Assembly (NCBI RefSeq): GCF_024055575.1
Contig: NZ_JAMXOE010000029.1
Location: 1 to 64,000 of the forward strand
DNA: 64,000 nucleotides
DNA from: Mucilaginibacter flavidus
GTDB taxonomy: Bacteria; Bacteroidota; Bacteroidia; Sphingobacteriales; Sphingobacteriaceae
Direction of reading: 5' to 3'
In this document: in pieces, positions 7,913-17,767 of the stretch
How the letters are laid out: each line of letters starts with the position of its first letter
Position numbering within the stretch: position 1 is the stretch's first letter
The notes under the pieces: generated by a model
Databases searched by the model: none
The model's input: the letters and a program-made list of their open reading frames with translations, nothing else
What the model was told of the DNA's origin: nothing
Position numbers and translations under genes: made by a program

Positions 7913-9217
7913 ATGAACCAACCAGATATTAGTTCCCCCTTTAGGGAGTTAGGGGGCCCCCGCGTCGCTATAATAGGAACCGGTATTGCCGGTATGGGCT
8001 GTGCACATTTTTTACATGAAGTCGCCGACTTAACCGTTTACGAGCAAGCCGATTATGTGGGCGGGCATACCAACACGGTTACCGTTGATGAGGATGGCAA
8101 GCCGGTTTATATTGATACCGGGTTTATGGTATTTAATTTTGAAACTTATCCCAACCTGTGCAGGCTGTTTGATGAGATAAAGGCGCCCATTAAAAAAACG
8201 GATATGTCCTTCAGCGTGCAGCATATGCCGAGCGGGTTGGAGTACAGCGGGTCGAGTGTTAACCACCTCTTTGCCCAGCGTAAAAACATTTTCAACCTGC
8301 GCTATATCAAAATGCTGAACCAGATTGGCCGCTTCAATAAAGAAAGCGTTAAAATACTGGACGACCCGAAATATGCCAACTATTCGATAGGTGAATATAT
8401 TAAGGAGTTTAATTTTGGCGAGGATATGCTGTGGAGATACTTGGTGCCGATGAGTTCTGCTGTTTGGTCGACGCCGATGGAGCAGATGCTGGATTTCCCG
8501 GCGGTGACATTGATCCGCTTCTTTCTGAATCATGGTTTTTTAGGGTTGGACACCCAACACCAATGGTATACCTTAGAAAAAGGCAGCCAGGCTTACCGCG
8601 AAATTTTGATAAAGCCCTTTAAAGATAAAATACACGTTAATCGCAAAGCCATAAAGGTAACCCGTGAAGATGGCAAGGTTACCGTGCACGCTTCGGATGG
8701 TTCGCAGGAGATATTTGACCGGGTGATTATTGCCAGTCACGGCGACCAGGCTTTGGCCATGCTGGGCAACCCAACCAACGAAGAGCAGAGATTGCTATCC
8801 AATTTTAAATATCAATACAACAAAGCAGTATTGCATACCGATAAAAGTATCATGCCCCAAAAAAAGCTGGCCTGGAGCAGTTGGAACTACAGTATAAAAA
8901 TGCAGGACGGCAAGCTAAGCCCAACCACCATTTACTGGATGAACAGGTTGCAGGGCGTATCTGATAAAAAGGATTACTTCGTATCGATAAACCCACACGA
9001 AGGATTGGACGAAAACAAAATAATAAAAGAGCTGGATTACGATCACCCCCTGTTTGACGTTCCGGCAATAAGTGCCCAGGCAGAATTGCAAACGTTAAAT
9101 CAAAACGGCCCCATATACTTTTGCGGCAGTTATTTTAAATATGGCTTTCATGAAGATGCTTTTGCAAGTGCAGTGGCGTTATGCTCACAGTTGTTGGAGA
9201 AGCCTGTTTATGAATAG
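7913..9217 (+). CDS. FAD-dependent amine oxidase-like oxidoreductase
   Basis: 434 aa with the dinucleotide-binding fold VAIIGTGIAGMGCAHFL near residue 18 and the GG doublet YVGGHTNTV that is typical of the flavin amine oxidase/phytoene desaturase superfamily. The C-terminal flavin segment is IYFCGSYFKYGFHEDAFAS. This family regularly accompanies Cfa-like methyltransferase, DUF1295 and often DUF1365 genes, and is thought to act on membrane lipids; DUF1365 is absent here. The first 15 or so residues (around SSPFRELGG) are encoded by a CCCCCTTTAGGGAGTTAGG word resembling intergenic repeats, so they are probably a late addition. No ATG downstream leaves the Rossmann motif intact. Confidence 0.85.
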   Translation: MNQPDISSPFRELGGPRVAIIGTGIAGMGCAHFLHEVADLTVYEQADYVGGHTNTVTVDEDGKPVYIDTGFMVFNFETYPNLCRLFDEIKAPIKKTDMSFSVQHMPSGLEYSGSSVNHLFAQRKNIFNLRYIKMLNQIGRFNKESVKILDDPKYANYSIGEYIKEFNFGEDMLWRYLVPMSSAVWSTPMEQMLDFPAVTLIRFFLNHGFLGLDTQHQWYTLEKGSQAYREILIKPFKDKIHVNRKAIKVTREDGKVTVHASDGSQEIFDRVIIASHGDQALAMLGNPTNEEQRLLSNFKYQYNKAVLHTDKSIMPQKKLAWSSWNYSIKMQDGKLSPTTIYWMNRLQGVSDKKDYFVSINPHEGLDENKIIKELDYDHPLFDVPAISAQAELQTLNQNGPIYFCGSYFKYGFHEDAFASAVALCSQLLEKPVYE

Positions 9218-9359
9218 CGTATGCAAGCATTTAGTCCGCTTTTTTCGATACGTGTAACAAGAAAAGCTACTGATAACCAGTCCGATATTAGAAAATACAA
9301 AAAATAAAATAAACTATTGACAATAATAATTGTCTATCATTTCAAACAAGGATATTATT

Positions 9360-9896
9360 ATGAAAAAGTTAATTTTAATAGCAGCAATAATATTTGGCTG
9401 CTTGTCGATAAAAACAGCCGATGCACAAGTTAGCGTTAGCTTAGGATTAAACATAGGCAGTCAGCCTGATTGGGGTCCGGTAGGCTACGATCATGCCGAT
9501 TATTATTATATGCCGGATATTGACACTTATTACGACGTACCTACGCATCGTTATGTTTACCTCGAAAACAACGTCTGGGTGCACCGTACTTATTTACCTG
9601 CAAGGTATGCCAATTACGATCGTTACCATGGCTACAAAGTAGTGGTAAATGAGCGTAATCCGTGGGAACGCCACGACGTTTACCGTACCAGGTATGCAAA
9701 CTACAGGGGCCGCAGGGACCAGGTAGTAATCCGCGACAGCCGCGACGAACGTTACCGCAACCACTGGCATGATAATGGCAACCATAATGGCCAGCGGGAC
9801 CATGGCGACAGGGGACGCGGGCATGACCGGGGCGAAGGCCATGACAGAGGCGAAGGCCATGACAAGGGTCACGGACACGGCCACGATCGCGACTAA
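9360..9896 (+). CDS. Secreted Tyr/His/Arg-rich hypothetical protein
   Basis: 178 aa from the ATG at 9360, which begins a good signal peptide (MKKLILIAAIIFGCLSIKTADAQ split near TADA). An in-frame ATG at 9330 would put ten extra residues before it and is less likely. The mature part is rich in Tyr, Arg and His and ends in a low-complexity GHDRGEGHD-type repeat, where a short unit is repeated three times. Such proteins are frequent in Bacteroidota and of unknown function; metal binding by the His-rich tail is possible but only a guess. A strong terminator follows. Confidence 0.75.
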   Translation: MKKLILIAAIIFGCLSIKTADAQVSVSLGLNIGSQPDWGPVGYDHADYYYMPDIDTYYDVPTHRYVYLENNVWVHRTYLPARYANYDRYHGYKVVVNERNPWERHDVYRTRYANYRGRRDQVVIRDSRDERYRNHWHDNGNHNGQRDHGDRGRGHDRGEGHDRGEGHDKGHGHGHDRD

Positions 9897-9927
9897 TTAC
9901 GCGTATAACCTACAATTAAATAGAATT

Positions 9928-9955
9928 GCCCTGGCGTTTGCCGGGGCTTTTTTTT
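9928..9955 (+). terminator. Intrinsic terminator after the secreted protein
   Basis: Stem GCCCTGGC / GCCGGGGC with a GTTT loop, followed by eight T residues. Confidence 0.85.
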
Positions 9956-9962
9956 GTTTTAA

Positions 9963-10745
9963 TTATTTACCTAGTTTCTTCACCACCTTATTTATTGCAT
10001 CGCCCCAAAAGTTCCCTAAGGCTGCTGCGCCCTGTTTATTAGGGTGAAGATAAAACGTTCCCTGGTGACCTTGCTCGGGCTGCAAATCGGTAGTTGAATG
10101 TTTTTTGAAATAGTCAAAGCCTTTGGTGTCGCCAACAAAAACACGTTTGGGGTAGGTGGCGGCGTAGTCCTGTACCAGTAAGTCAATTTCAGCGAGATAG
10201 TTGGTTAGGCGTTCCAACCCTTCGGCAAGGTACCTGGCGCCATTATAGGTATTGGGGCTATACCAAACCGGGTGCTGGAAAATAACAACGGAAGACGGGA
10301 ATTCCTTGAGCAGGCTATCAGCAATCAGTTTTAAATTCTGGTAGTAGTTTTCAGGAAAAACAGGTGCACCGCGCGGGCCTTCAATTGCACTGTCATTAGT
10401 ACCCAGCTTTATCGAAAATATCAGCAGGGCTTGTTTATCGTTAAACGATTGTGCTGCCTTTTCAACATCTTTAAAAACGCCATTTGTGGTTGGCAAAAAA
10501 TCGACAGTGGTATAACCACCATGCCCCTGGTTTGCAATTTCGACCTTGCCTATGTTCGATTGCTGTTTCAGGTAATTTGCAGCAATAACCGGTGGGGCTT
10601 CTGCTGCGGGATCGGCAAGGCCGGCGCCGTACGTTATACTGTTGCCGATGAATACGATATTGAGATCTTTTTTGCCTTGTGCAAAAAGGTTGATTACGCT
10701 AAATAGCATTAATGCTATTAGTAGCGGTGTTTTAAATCTTATCAT
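9963..10745 (-). CDS. Secreted SGNH/GDSL hydrolase
   Basis: 260 aa with a signal peptide (MIRFKTPLLIALMLFSVINLFAQ split near LFA) and an SGNH esterase domain. Block I is IVFIGNSITYG, with the nucleophile Ser in GNS rather than GDS. Block II is the Gly in NQGHGGY, block III is KLGTNDSA with the Asn, and block V is FYLHPNKQG with the His. Similar enzymes deacetylate polysaccharides or cleave small esters; the substrate is not evident. Convergent with the preceding gene. A repeat with inverted ends lies in its promoter region. Confidence 0.87.
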   Translation of the reverse strand: MIRFKTPLLIALMLFSVINLFAQGKKDLNIVFIGNSITYGAGLADPAAEAPPVIAANYLKQQSNIGKVEIANQGHGGYTTVDFLPTTNGVFKDVEKAAQSFNDKQALLIFSIKLGTNDSAIEGPRGAPVFPENYYQNLKLIADSLLKEFPSSVVIFQHPVWYSPNTYNGARYLAEGLERLTNYLAEIDLLVQDYAATYPKRVFVGDTKGFDYFKKHSTTDLQPEQGHQGTFYLHPNKQGAAALGNFWGDAINKVVKKLGK

Positions 10746-10790
10746 AATTATATCGACAACTGGTTTAAATCAATCTTTTTGTCATTCTGA

Positions 10791-10912
10791 ACGCAGTGAA
10801 GAACTATCTCTTGAGCGCAGTGAAAAATCTTCTACACGCGATTTAAACGCTGGACAGGGAGTATCGGCGACTTCTCAGTTTTATAAGATTCTTCGCTGTC
10901 GCTCAGAATGAC
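10791..10912. repeat. GTCATTCTGA...TCAGAATGAC inverted-end repeat
   Basis: 122 bp with imperfect inverted termini: GTCATTCTGAACGCAGTGAA on the left and TTCTTCGCTGTCGCTCAGAA plus TGAC on the right. It fills the divergent-to-tandem gap between the SGNH hydrolase start and the peptidase end. This repeat type is widespread in Bacteroidota genomes. Confidence 0.8.
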
Positions 10913-10944
10913 AAAAAAGGCTTTTCTTATTCACTACTCTCCAC

Positions 10945-13059
<2,115 letters not shown>

Positions 13060-13101
13060 TGCAAGGGTTAGTTGGTACGCTAAGATAGGATTTTTTGGGA
13101 G

Positions 13102-13175
13102 AAGTCGGAAAAGTCAGGAAAGACCGGAAAGTCGGAAAAGTCCGAAAGATAGGAAAGACAGGAAAGATGTGAAAG
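13102..13175. repeat. One-sided 'AGTCGGAAAAGTC' word array
   Basis: A purine-rich run of near-repeats (AAGTCGGAAAAGTC, AGGAAAGACC, GGAAAGTCGG, GAAAGATAGG). It lies upstream of the peptidase gene on its minus strand, with no complementary arm nearby. Confidence 0.55.
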
Positions 13176-13223
13176 TTCTATATTGGTGATTTCGTTCTCA
13201 GCCCGCAGAAAAAGTCGTCGTTG

Positions 13224-13424
13224 CTAAGATACCTGCTTGCTTTTTTGACGGTATGTTTTTACAAGCACAATTATGCCTGCGGTAAGCATTAAGCCTAATG
13301 ATGCGGCACCAGTAACAATGCGCCAGGTTTCATGCTTTTGCACGCCATTTATCAAGGTGGTAATATTTATGACTACTGTACAAATAAATATAAAGTAAAA
13401 TACTACCCGGCTGTTTTTATTCAT
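13224..13424 (-). CDS. Small two-helix membrane protein, paralogue 1
   Basis: 66 aa with two predicted membrane helices and a basic tail (KTYRQKSKQ). It is a tandem paralogue of the protein encoded at 13437-13649: KHETWRIVTGAASLG here matches QHQTWRIVLASVGGL there, and both share the order helix, short polar loop with TWRIV, helix. Function unknown. The two genes are 12 bases apart and likely cotranscribed. Confidence 0.6.
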   Translation of the reverse strand: MNKNSRVVFYFIFICTVVINITTLINGVQKHETWRIVTGAASLGLMLTAGIIVLVKTYRQKSKQVS

Positions 13425-13436
13425 GGCGCTGTTGTA

Positions 13437-13649
13437 TTATCCTTCGGCAGTTGTTTTGCGGTTTTTGATAAAGGCATTGATAATAATAGCTGCAATCACC
13501 ACAAAAAACAACCCGCCAACAGATGCCAGCACAATGCGCCAGGTTTGGTGTTGGTCAATACCCTTAAAAATGCTGTTTACGCTGATGGCGATAAAACCTA
13601 TGGAGGTGATGAAGGGAATGAGCAGCTTTTTGTCGATGCCTTTTTGCAT
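13437..13649 (-). CDS. Small two-helix membrane protein, paralogue 2
   Basis: 70 aa, two predicted helices separated by the loop FKGIDQHQTWRIV, and a basic C-terminus (FIKNRKTTAEG). Tandem duplicate of the following gene on the minus strand. I do not recognise a named family; the sequence resembles short uncharacterised Bacteroidota membrane proteins. Bases 13650-13760 contain no gene. Confidence 0.6.
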   Translation of the reverse strand: MQKGIDKKLLIPFITSIGFIAISVNSIFKGIDQHQTWRIVLASVGGLFFVVIAAIIINAFIKNRKTTAEG

Positions 13650-13760
13650 GTTGCTAATATAGATAAGTAAGAACGGAATAAAAAATCTCCCAAACGCTTT
13701 TAGGTGCTACACCGGTAGCGATGAGCTGATTGATCATAACCAGTTGGAAGATTTAAGTAC

Positions 13761-13985
13761 CTAAATTGATTTTAATTTAAGCCATATTTCATACCACGTA
13801 GCTTTCGGCTTGCTGATTTCTAAAAGAAACCTTTCTTCGTCTGCCGACCGTAGGTAAACGAACGCGTCATCGAAAGTCAATGTCATCTTTTTGACGAAAA
13901 GTATTTCATCACAATATTCCTTGTAGGATGCCTCGCGGGTATCAGACCATATTGATTTTCTGACGGACGATCTTTTTGAGTTCAA
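13761..13985 (-). CDS. Hypothetical 74-aa protein
   Basis: No family recognised. The composition looks coding (ILFVKKMTLTFDDAFVYL, FLLEISKPKATWYEIWLKL), with alternating hydrophobic and charged residues typical of a small beta/alpha protein. The only in-frame start is TTG at 13985, so it could be a fragment of a longer ancestor. Situated just after the hypothetical secreted protein on the same strand. Confidence 0.4.
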   Translation of the reverse strand: MNSKRSSVRKSIWSDTREASYKEYCDEILFVKKMTLTFDDAFVYLRSADEERFLLEISKPKATWYEIWLKLKSI

Positions 13986-14000
13986 TACCTATCTAAAAAA

Positions 14001-14537
14001 TTACGGATGTTTATTATTAATCTTTCCTGCGTCCTCCAGCTCAATATCCATCTGGTCGTCGTATTTAAAGCGGTATAGTACCCAATCGCTTTGCGGCTTG
14101 TAAAAAATAAAGGTAAACCGCAGGGGCTGCACTTCGTGTTTAACCAGGTAGCTGTAAAAATAAAGGCTGTTTGAGGCATTTTTTTGGGAGATAAGATCCT
14201 TGCCCAAATACATGCCTATCCCCTGCCGTAACGAATCGAGCTTGGCTTTTAGCTGGGTGATGCCGGCTGTGTTGGTGAAATATTTATTGGTGCCGAAAAG
14301 GAAGTCGATAGCCGCAGATGTGCCGTCGTTTTTATATTTTTTAAAGAAAGTATCAACCACGCTAACGGCGCTTCTGCCTACTGCGGGTAGTGCCACGGCC
14401 GCCTTGGCAGCGACAGGTTTGGCCGCCGGTTTGGCAGCGGCCGGTTTAGCCTGCGCATTTGCATACACAATGCTGCAGCAAAATATCCCTGCTAATAAAA
14501 AGGATTTCGCGATTAATTTTAAGTTCAAGTGTTTCAT
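14001..14537 (-). CDS. Secreted hypothetical protein with Ala/Lys/Pro-rich linker
   Basis: 178 aa from the ATG at 14537, chosen because it begins a signal peptide (KLIAKSFLLAGIFCCSIVYA). An upstream in-frame start at 14657 would run through a terminator. A low-complexity AKPAAAKPAAKPVAAK linker follows, then a ~120-residue globular domain ending ELEDAGKINNKHP. No known family. It is probably periplasmic. The terminator upstream separates it from the pyruvate dehydrogenase gene. Confidence 0.65.
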   Translation of the reverse strand: MKHLNLKLIAKSFLLAGIFCCSIVYANAQAKPAAAKPAAKPVAAKAAVALPAVGRSAVSVVDTFFKKYKNDGTSAAIDFLFGTNKYFTNTAGITQLKAKLDSLRQGIGMYLGKDLISQKNASNSLYFYSYLVKHEVQPLRFTFIFYKPQSDWVLYRFKYDDQMDIELEDAGKINNKHP

Positions 14538-14566
14538 GGTATGTGTTTTAACGCCCCAAAGTAAAT

Positions 14567-14605
14567 AAAAAAGCCTGCTATTTTGAATAGCAGGCCTGTT
14601 TTTTT
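14567..14605. terminator. Bidirectional terminator (GCCTGCTATT stem)
   Basis: A perfect 10-bp stem, 14573-14582 with 14586-14595 and a TTG loop, flanked by six A on the left and seven T on the right. It ends transcription from the E1 beta gene. Confidence 0.9.
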
Positions 14606-14695
14606 GTTGATTGGGTTGGATTGAGTTGATGAAATTGGGGTTAGATAACTTAATCAACCACTCACATAATCAACTCAATCAACCGCTCCACTACT
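14604..14695. repeat. Inverted 'GATTGGGTTGGATTGAG' word array
   Basis: GATTGGGTTGGATTGAGTTG at 14609-14628 faces CATAATCAACTCAATCAACC near 14666-14685. A related array with the same word lies at 17690-17760 beside the subtilase start. Confidence 0.55.
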
Positions 14696-15674
14696 TAGCC
14701 ACGTACATTACTTCCTTAACGGCTTTAATTACGCGGTCGGCATTTGGCAGGTATTCCTGTATAAGCGTTGGTGCATAAGGCAATGGCACGTCGCCGCCCA
14801 TAATGCGCAGTACCGGTGCATCCAAATAATCAAATGCATCTTTTTGTACTTTAAAGGCAATCTCGGTAGCTATTGACCCTAATGGCCAGCTTTCTTCAAC
14901 TATAACCAAACGGTTTGTTTTTTTAACAGAAGCAATAACGGTATCATAATCGATAGGGCGCACGGTGCGCAAATCAATCACTTCGGCGTGGATGCCTTCT
15001 TTTTCCAACTCGGCAGCGGCGGCATTAACAACTTTCATTATTTTACCAAAGCCAACCAAAGTAACATCGCTGCCTTCTTTGGTAACGTTTGCTTTGCCAA
15101 GCGGGATATAATATGTTTCTTCCGGAACTTCGCCTTTATCGCCATACATCAATTCCGATTCCATAAAAATAACCGGATCCGGGTCGATTATTGACGATTT
15201 CAGCAGGCCTTTTGCATCATAAGGGTTTGATGGCACAACCACCTTTAAGCCGGGACAGTTGGCATACCAGCTTTCGAAGCACTGGCTGTGCTGCGAGCTT
15301 AGCATACCCGCGTTACCGGTTGGGCCGCGAAATACGATAGGCACCGAGAACTGGCCACCGCTCATCGACATGATTTTTGCCGCGCCGTTTATGATCTGGT
15401 CGATTGCTACCAGCGAGAAGTTAAACGTCATGAACTCGATAATTGGCTTTAAACCATTCATTGCCGAGCCTATACCTATACCGGCGAAACCGCATTCAGA
15501 GATAGGAGTATCAATTACGCGCTTGGCGCTAAATTCGTCGAGCATGCCCTGGCTAACTTTGTAGGCGCCATTATATTCAGCAACCTCTTCACCCATCAGG
15601 TATATCTTATCGTCGTTGCGCATTTCTTCGGACATTGCCTCGCGCAGCGCTTCTCTGAACTGTATTTCTCTCAT
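14691..15674 (-). CDS. pdhB: Pyruvate dehydrogenase E1 component, beta subunit
   Basis: 327 aa, the C-terminal transketolase half of the heterotetrameric E1 enzyme that decarboxylates pyruvate with thiamine diphosphate. The thiamine-binding strand IYLMGEEVAEYNGAYKVSQG, the potassium/active-site region around TFNFSLVAIDQI, the segment GPTGNAGMLSSQHSQ, and the C-terminal transketolase domain with VIDLRTVRPIDYDTV are all visible. The E1 alpha partner is not in the window, so the genes are split as in many Bacteroidota. Start at the ATG giving MREIQFREAL, the usual N-terminus. Confidence 0.95.
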   Translation of the reverse strand: MREIQFREALREAMSEEMRNDDKIYLMGEEVAEYNGAYKVSQGMLDEFSAKRVIDTPISECGFAGIGIGSAMNGLKPIIEFMTFNFSLVAIDQIINGAAKIMSMSGGQFSVPIVFRGPTGNAGMLSSQHSQCFESWYANCPGLKVVVPSNPYDAKGLLKSSIIDPDPVIFMESELMYGDKGEVPEETYYIPLGKANVTKEGSDVTLVGFGKIMKVVNAAAAELEKEGIHAEVIDLRTVRPIDYDTVIASVKKTNRLVIVEESWPLGSIATEIAFKVQKDAFDYLDAPVLRIMGGDVPLPYAPTLIQEYLPNADRVIKAVKEVMYVAK

Positions 15675-15822
15675 CGTTTTAAAAAATATGCTTTTTTAGC
15701 GAACGCAAATATAAGCAATGAACTGTGATTTGCAATTGAGATGTGAGATATGAGACGTGAGATTTGAGATTTAAGATGGAATGTGGCTTTTAGAGGTTTA
15801 AAATGCCCGGTTTCGGGCTATT

Positions 15823-15950
15823 TATCTCGCCGAAAGGTTAAACACCGTCGCTATAATATGGACCGAGCCGATGGCTCTTGAAAATGGATTTGTTATTTCG
15901 CCACCGGGTTGAAACCCGGCGCTACAATATGAATCGAGCCGATGGCTCTT
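15823..15950. repeat. Two direct copies of 'GAGCCGATGGCTCTT' repeat
   Basis: Two 57-bp copies at 15823-15879 and 15894-15950 share CGCTAYAATATG and GAGCCGATGGCTCTT. The second retains a palindromic CGGGTTGAAACCCG that has decayed in the first. An inverted relative lies at 24781-24830. No gene is seen in 15675-16047. Confidence 0.75.
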
Positions 15951-15974
15951 TAAGACAGGTTACATAGGGAATTT

Positions 15975-16007
15975 AGATTTACGAAGTTTTAAAAACTTCG
16001 TAAATCT
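15975..16007. repeat. AGATTTACGAAGTTT palindrome
   Basis: A perfect 15-bp stem with a 3-base loop. It could act as a terminator for the subtilase gene on the minus strand, but no long T run follows it there. This is a dispersed palindrome type in this group. Confidence 0.6.
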
Positions 16008-16047
16008 TTCTTAACATCTGCCAACTGCCCACTCAAAACTGCAAACT

Positions 16048-17679
16048 CTATTTCCGCTCCCCTTTCATCTTCGACGCAATCTCCAAAGCCCGGTAAGCAT
16101 TCACAATACCACCGGTTTTGCTAAGCGTACCAAAATCAACCTTGGTATTGGTGCCGGGTTTGTTTACCATTACGCCTTTTACAGGTGTGGCGCATTCTAA
16201 AATAATTTGCTTGAGCTGTTTGGCGCTCAAGTCGGGGTAGTATTCGAGGCACAGGGCCGCTATGCCGGTAACAATCGGGGCCGAAAAGCTGGTTCCGTCG
16301 GCGGTATTAAATTCGGCATCGGTATCAATCGATGTTACTTTGGCGCCGGGGGCGAAAACGTCAACGCTGTTTTTACCATAGTTGCTGAAGGTGGCGGCCA
16401 GCAGGGTATCGGGCTTGGGACCAGATGCGCCTACACTGATTACGTTATCGGTTGTTGAGCCATCCAGGTAAGTATCATTCGGGAACTCCGGTTTGGCGTC
16501 CATGTCTTCATTGTCGTTACCCGAGGCCTGTACCAGCAGCACATCTTTCGATGCGGCGTACTTAAAGGCGGCATCAACCCAATCTTTGTGCGGCGATAGT
16601 TTTTTACCGAAGCTCATGTTGATGACCTGCGCGCCATGGTCTACAGCGAAACGTATGGCATTGGCAATATCTTTATCGTATTCGTCGCCATTAGGCACTG
16701 CTTTTATCGACATGATGCGCACATTATCGGCCACGCCATCAATACCATAACCATTATTGCGAATTGCACCAATCAGGCCGGCTACACCAGTGCCGTGCGA
16801 TGCATCTTCGTTTTTAAGCACATTGTTGCCATAGGGTTTGCCATCGTTAACGTCCGGATCGTCGCCAACTATGCGTGCGCGGGCGTCAAGGTCTGGCGTA
16901 ATGTTATTGTTTAGCTTGGCATTGTATTCGGTAATATCCTTTAGCACCTTTGCGTTATCGGATGCCCCGCCTATCTGTCCGAAAACCGATTCCCAAACGG
17001 TTTTGCTTTGCGTTACTGTATCATTCGCGGTATGTATTTTAGCCAGGTCGGCCATCGTAAATGTCTGGTCCGATTTTAATTTCAGCTCCCTTTTAATATA
17101 GTGGTTGGTAGCCGACAAAATATTAAGCTCGTAGCCCACATCCTTTGCCTCGCGCAGGGTTTTGCTCATGGTGCTGTCGTAAGTCATTTTTACTTTTTCC
17201 CAGTAGGCAAACTCTTTTTCCTGTCCTACAGGTGCAGTGGTAACCGCAATGTATTTGCTCTTAAGCTTGTTATATTGCCTTACTTCTTCGGTGGTTTCGG
17301 TGAAATCAACCTTGCGGTCTTTTCCGCCTAAAAAATCCCAGCCGTGCACATCGTCAACATAGCCATCGCCATCATCATCCTTGCCGTTGTTTGGTATTTC
17401 TTTGGGGTTTACCCACAGAATAGAAGCCAAGTCTTTCTGTGCGGTATCTATCCCACTATCAATTGTGGTAACAATAACTGTTTTGCTTTTCTTTCCCTTT
17501 AAAAACAGGTAAGCCTGCTTTAAGCTGATGCCATAAAAGCCGTCGGTTTTTAAATCCATGGCGTGCCAGTTTTTTGGCGGATCGGCAGGTTGTTTGGGCA
17601 TTTGCTGCCCGGTTGCGGTTAAGGTTAAGAAGAGAGCCCCAAGCAGGAAGGGGGTAAAGATGTAAGTGCTTAATTTCAT
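16048..17679 (-). CDS. Secreted S8 family serine peptidase (subtilase)
   Basis: 543 aa from the ATG at 17679, chosen because it gives a signal peptide (KLSTYIFTPFLLGALFLTL); an upstream in-frame ATG at 17733 lies within a repeat. The catalytic triad is in TTIDSGIDTAQKDL (Asp), NEDASHGTGVAGLIGA (His) and ADGTSFSAPIVTGIAAL (Ser). An insert of roughly 200 residues separates the Asp and His motifs, as in Bacteroidota subtilases. It has no visible C-terminal sorting domain, so periplasmic or secreted. Role: general extracytoplasmic proteolysis; substrate unknown. Confidence 0.93.
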   Translation of the reverse strand: MKLSTYIFTPFLLGALFLTLTATGQQMPKQPADPPKNWHAMDLKTDGFYGISLKQAYLFLKGKKSKTVIVTTIDSGIDTAQKDLASILWVNPKEIPNNGKDDDGDGYVDDVHGWDFLGGKDRKVDFTETTEEVRQYNKLKSKYIAVTTAPVGQEKEFAYWEKVKMTYDSTMSKTLREAKDVGYELNILSATNHYIKRELKLKSDQTFTMADLAKIHTANDTVTQSKTVWESVFGQIGGASDNAKVLKDITEYNAKLNNNITPDLDARARIVGDDPDVNDGKPYGNNVLKNEDASHGTGVAGLIGAIRNNGYGIDGVADNVRIMSIKAVPNGDEYDKDIANAIRFAVDHGAQVINMSFGKKLSPHKDWVDAAFKYAASKDVLLVQASGNDNEDMDAKPEFPNDTYLDGSTTDNVISVGASGPKPDTLLAATFSNYGKNSVDVFAPGAKVTSIDTDAEFNTADGTSFSAPIVTGIAALCLEYYPDLSAKQLKQIILECATPVKGVMVNKPGTNTKVDFGTLSKTGGIVNAYRALEIASKMKGERK

Positions 17680-17689
17680 ATTGGTTGAT

Positions 17690-17760
17690 TGGGTGAGTGG
17701 TTGATTGGGTGAATGGTTGAAAAACTTAATCAACCTAATCCAACTTAATCAACCACTCAC
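17690..17760. repeat. Inverted 'GGTTGATTGGGTGA' word array
   Basis: The left word set (GGTTGATTGGGTGAGTGG) is mirrored by AATCAACCTAATCC and TTAATCAACCACTCAC. It lies between the subtilase start and the dehydrogenase stop. Confidence 0.55.
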
Positions 17761-17767
17761 TAAAAAA

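Noticed and set aside
9594..9884. 96-aa ORF antisense to the His-rich protein
   Set aside because: It is a low-complexity shadow of the GHDRGEGHD repeat, reading as Val/Ala-rich sequence.
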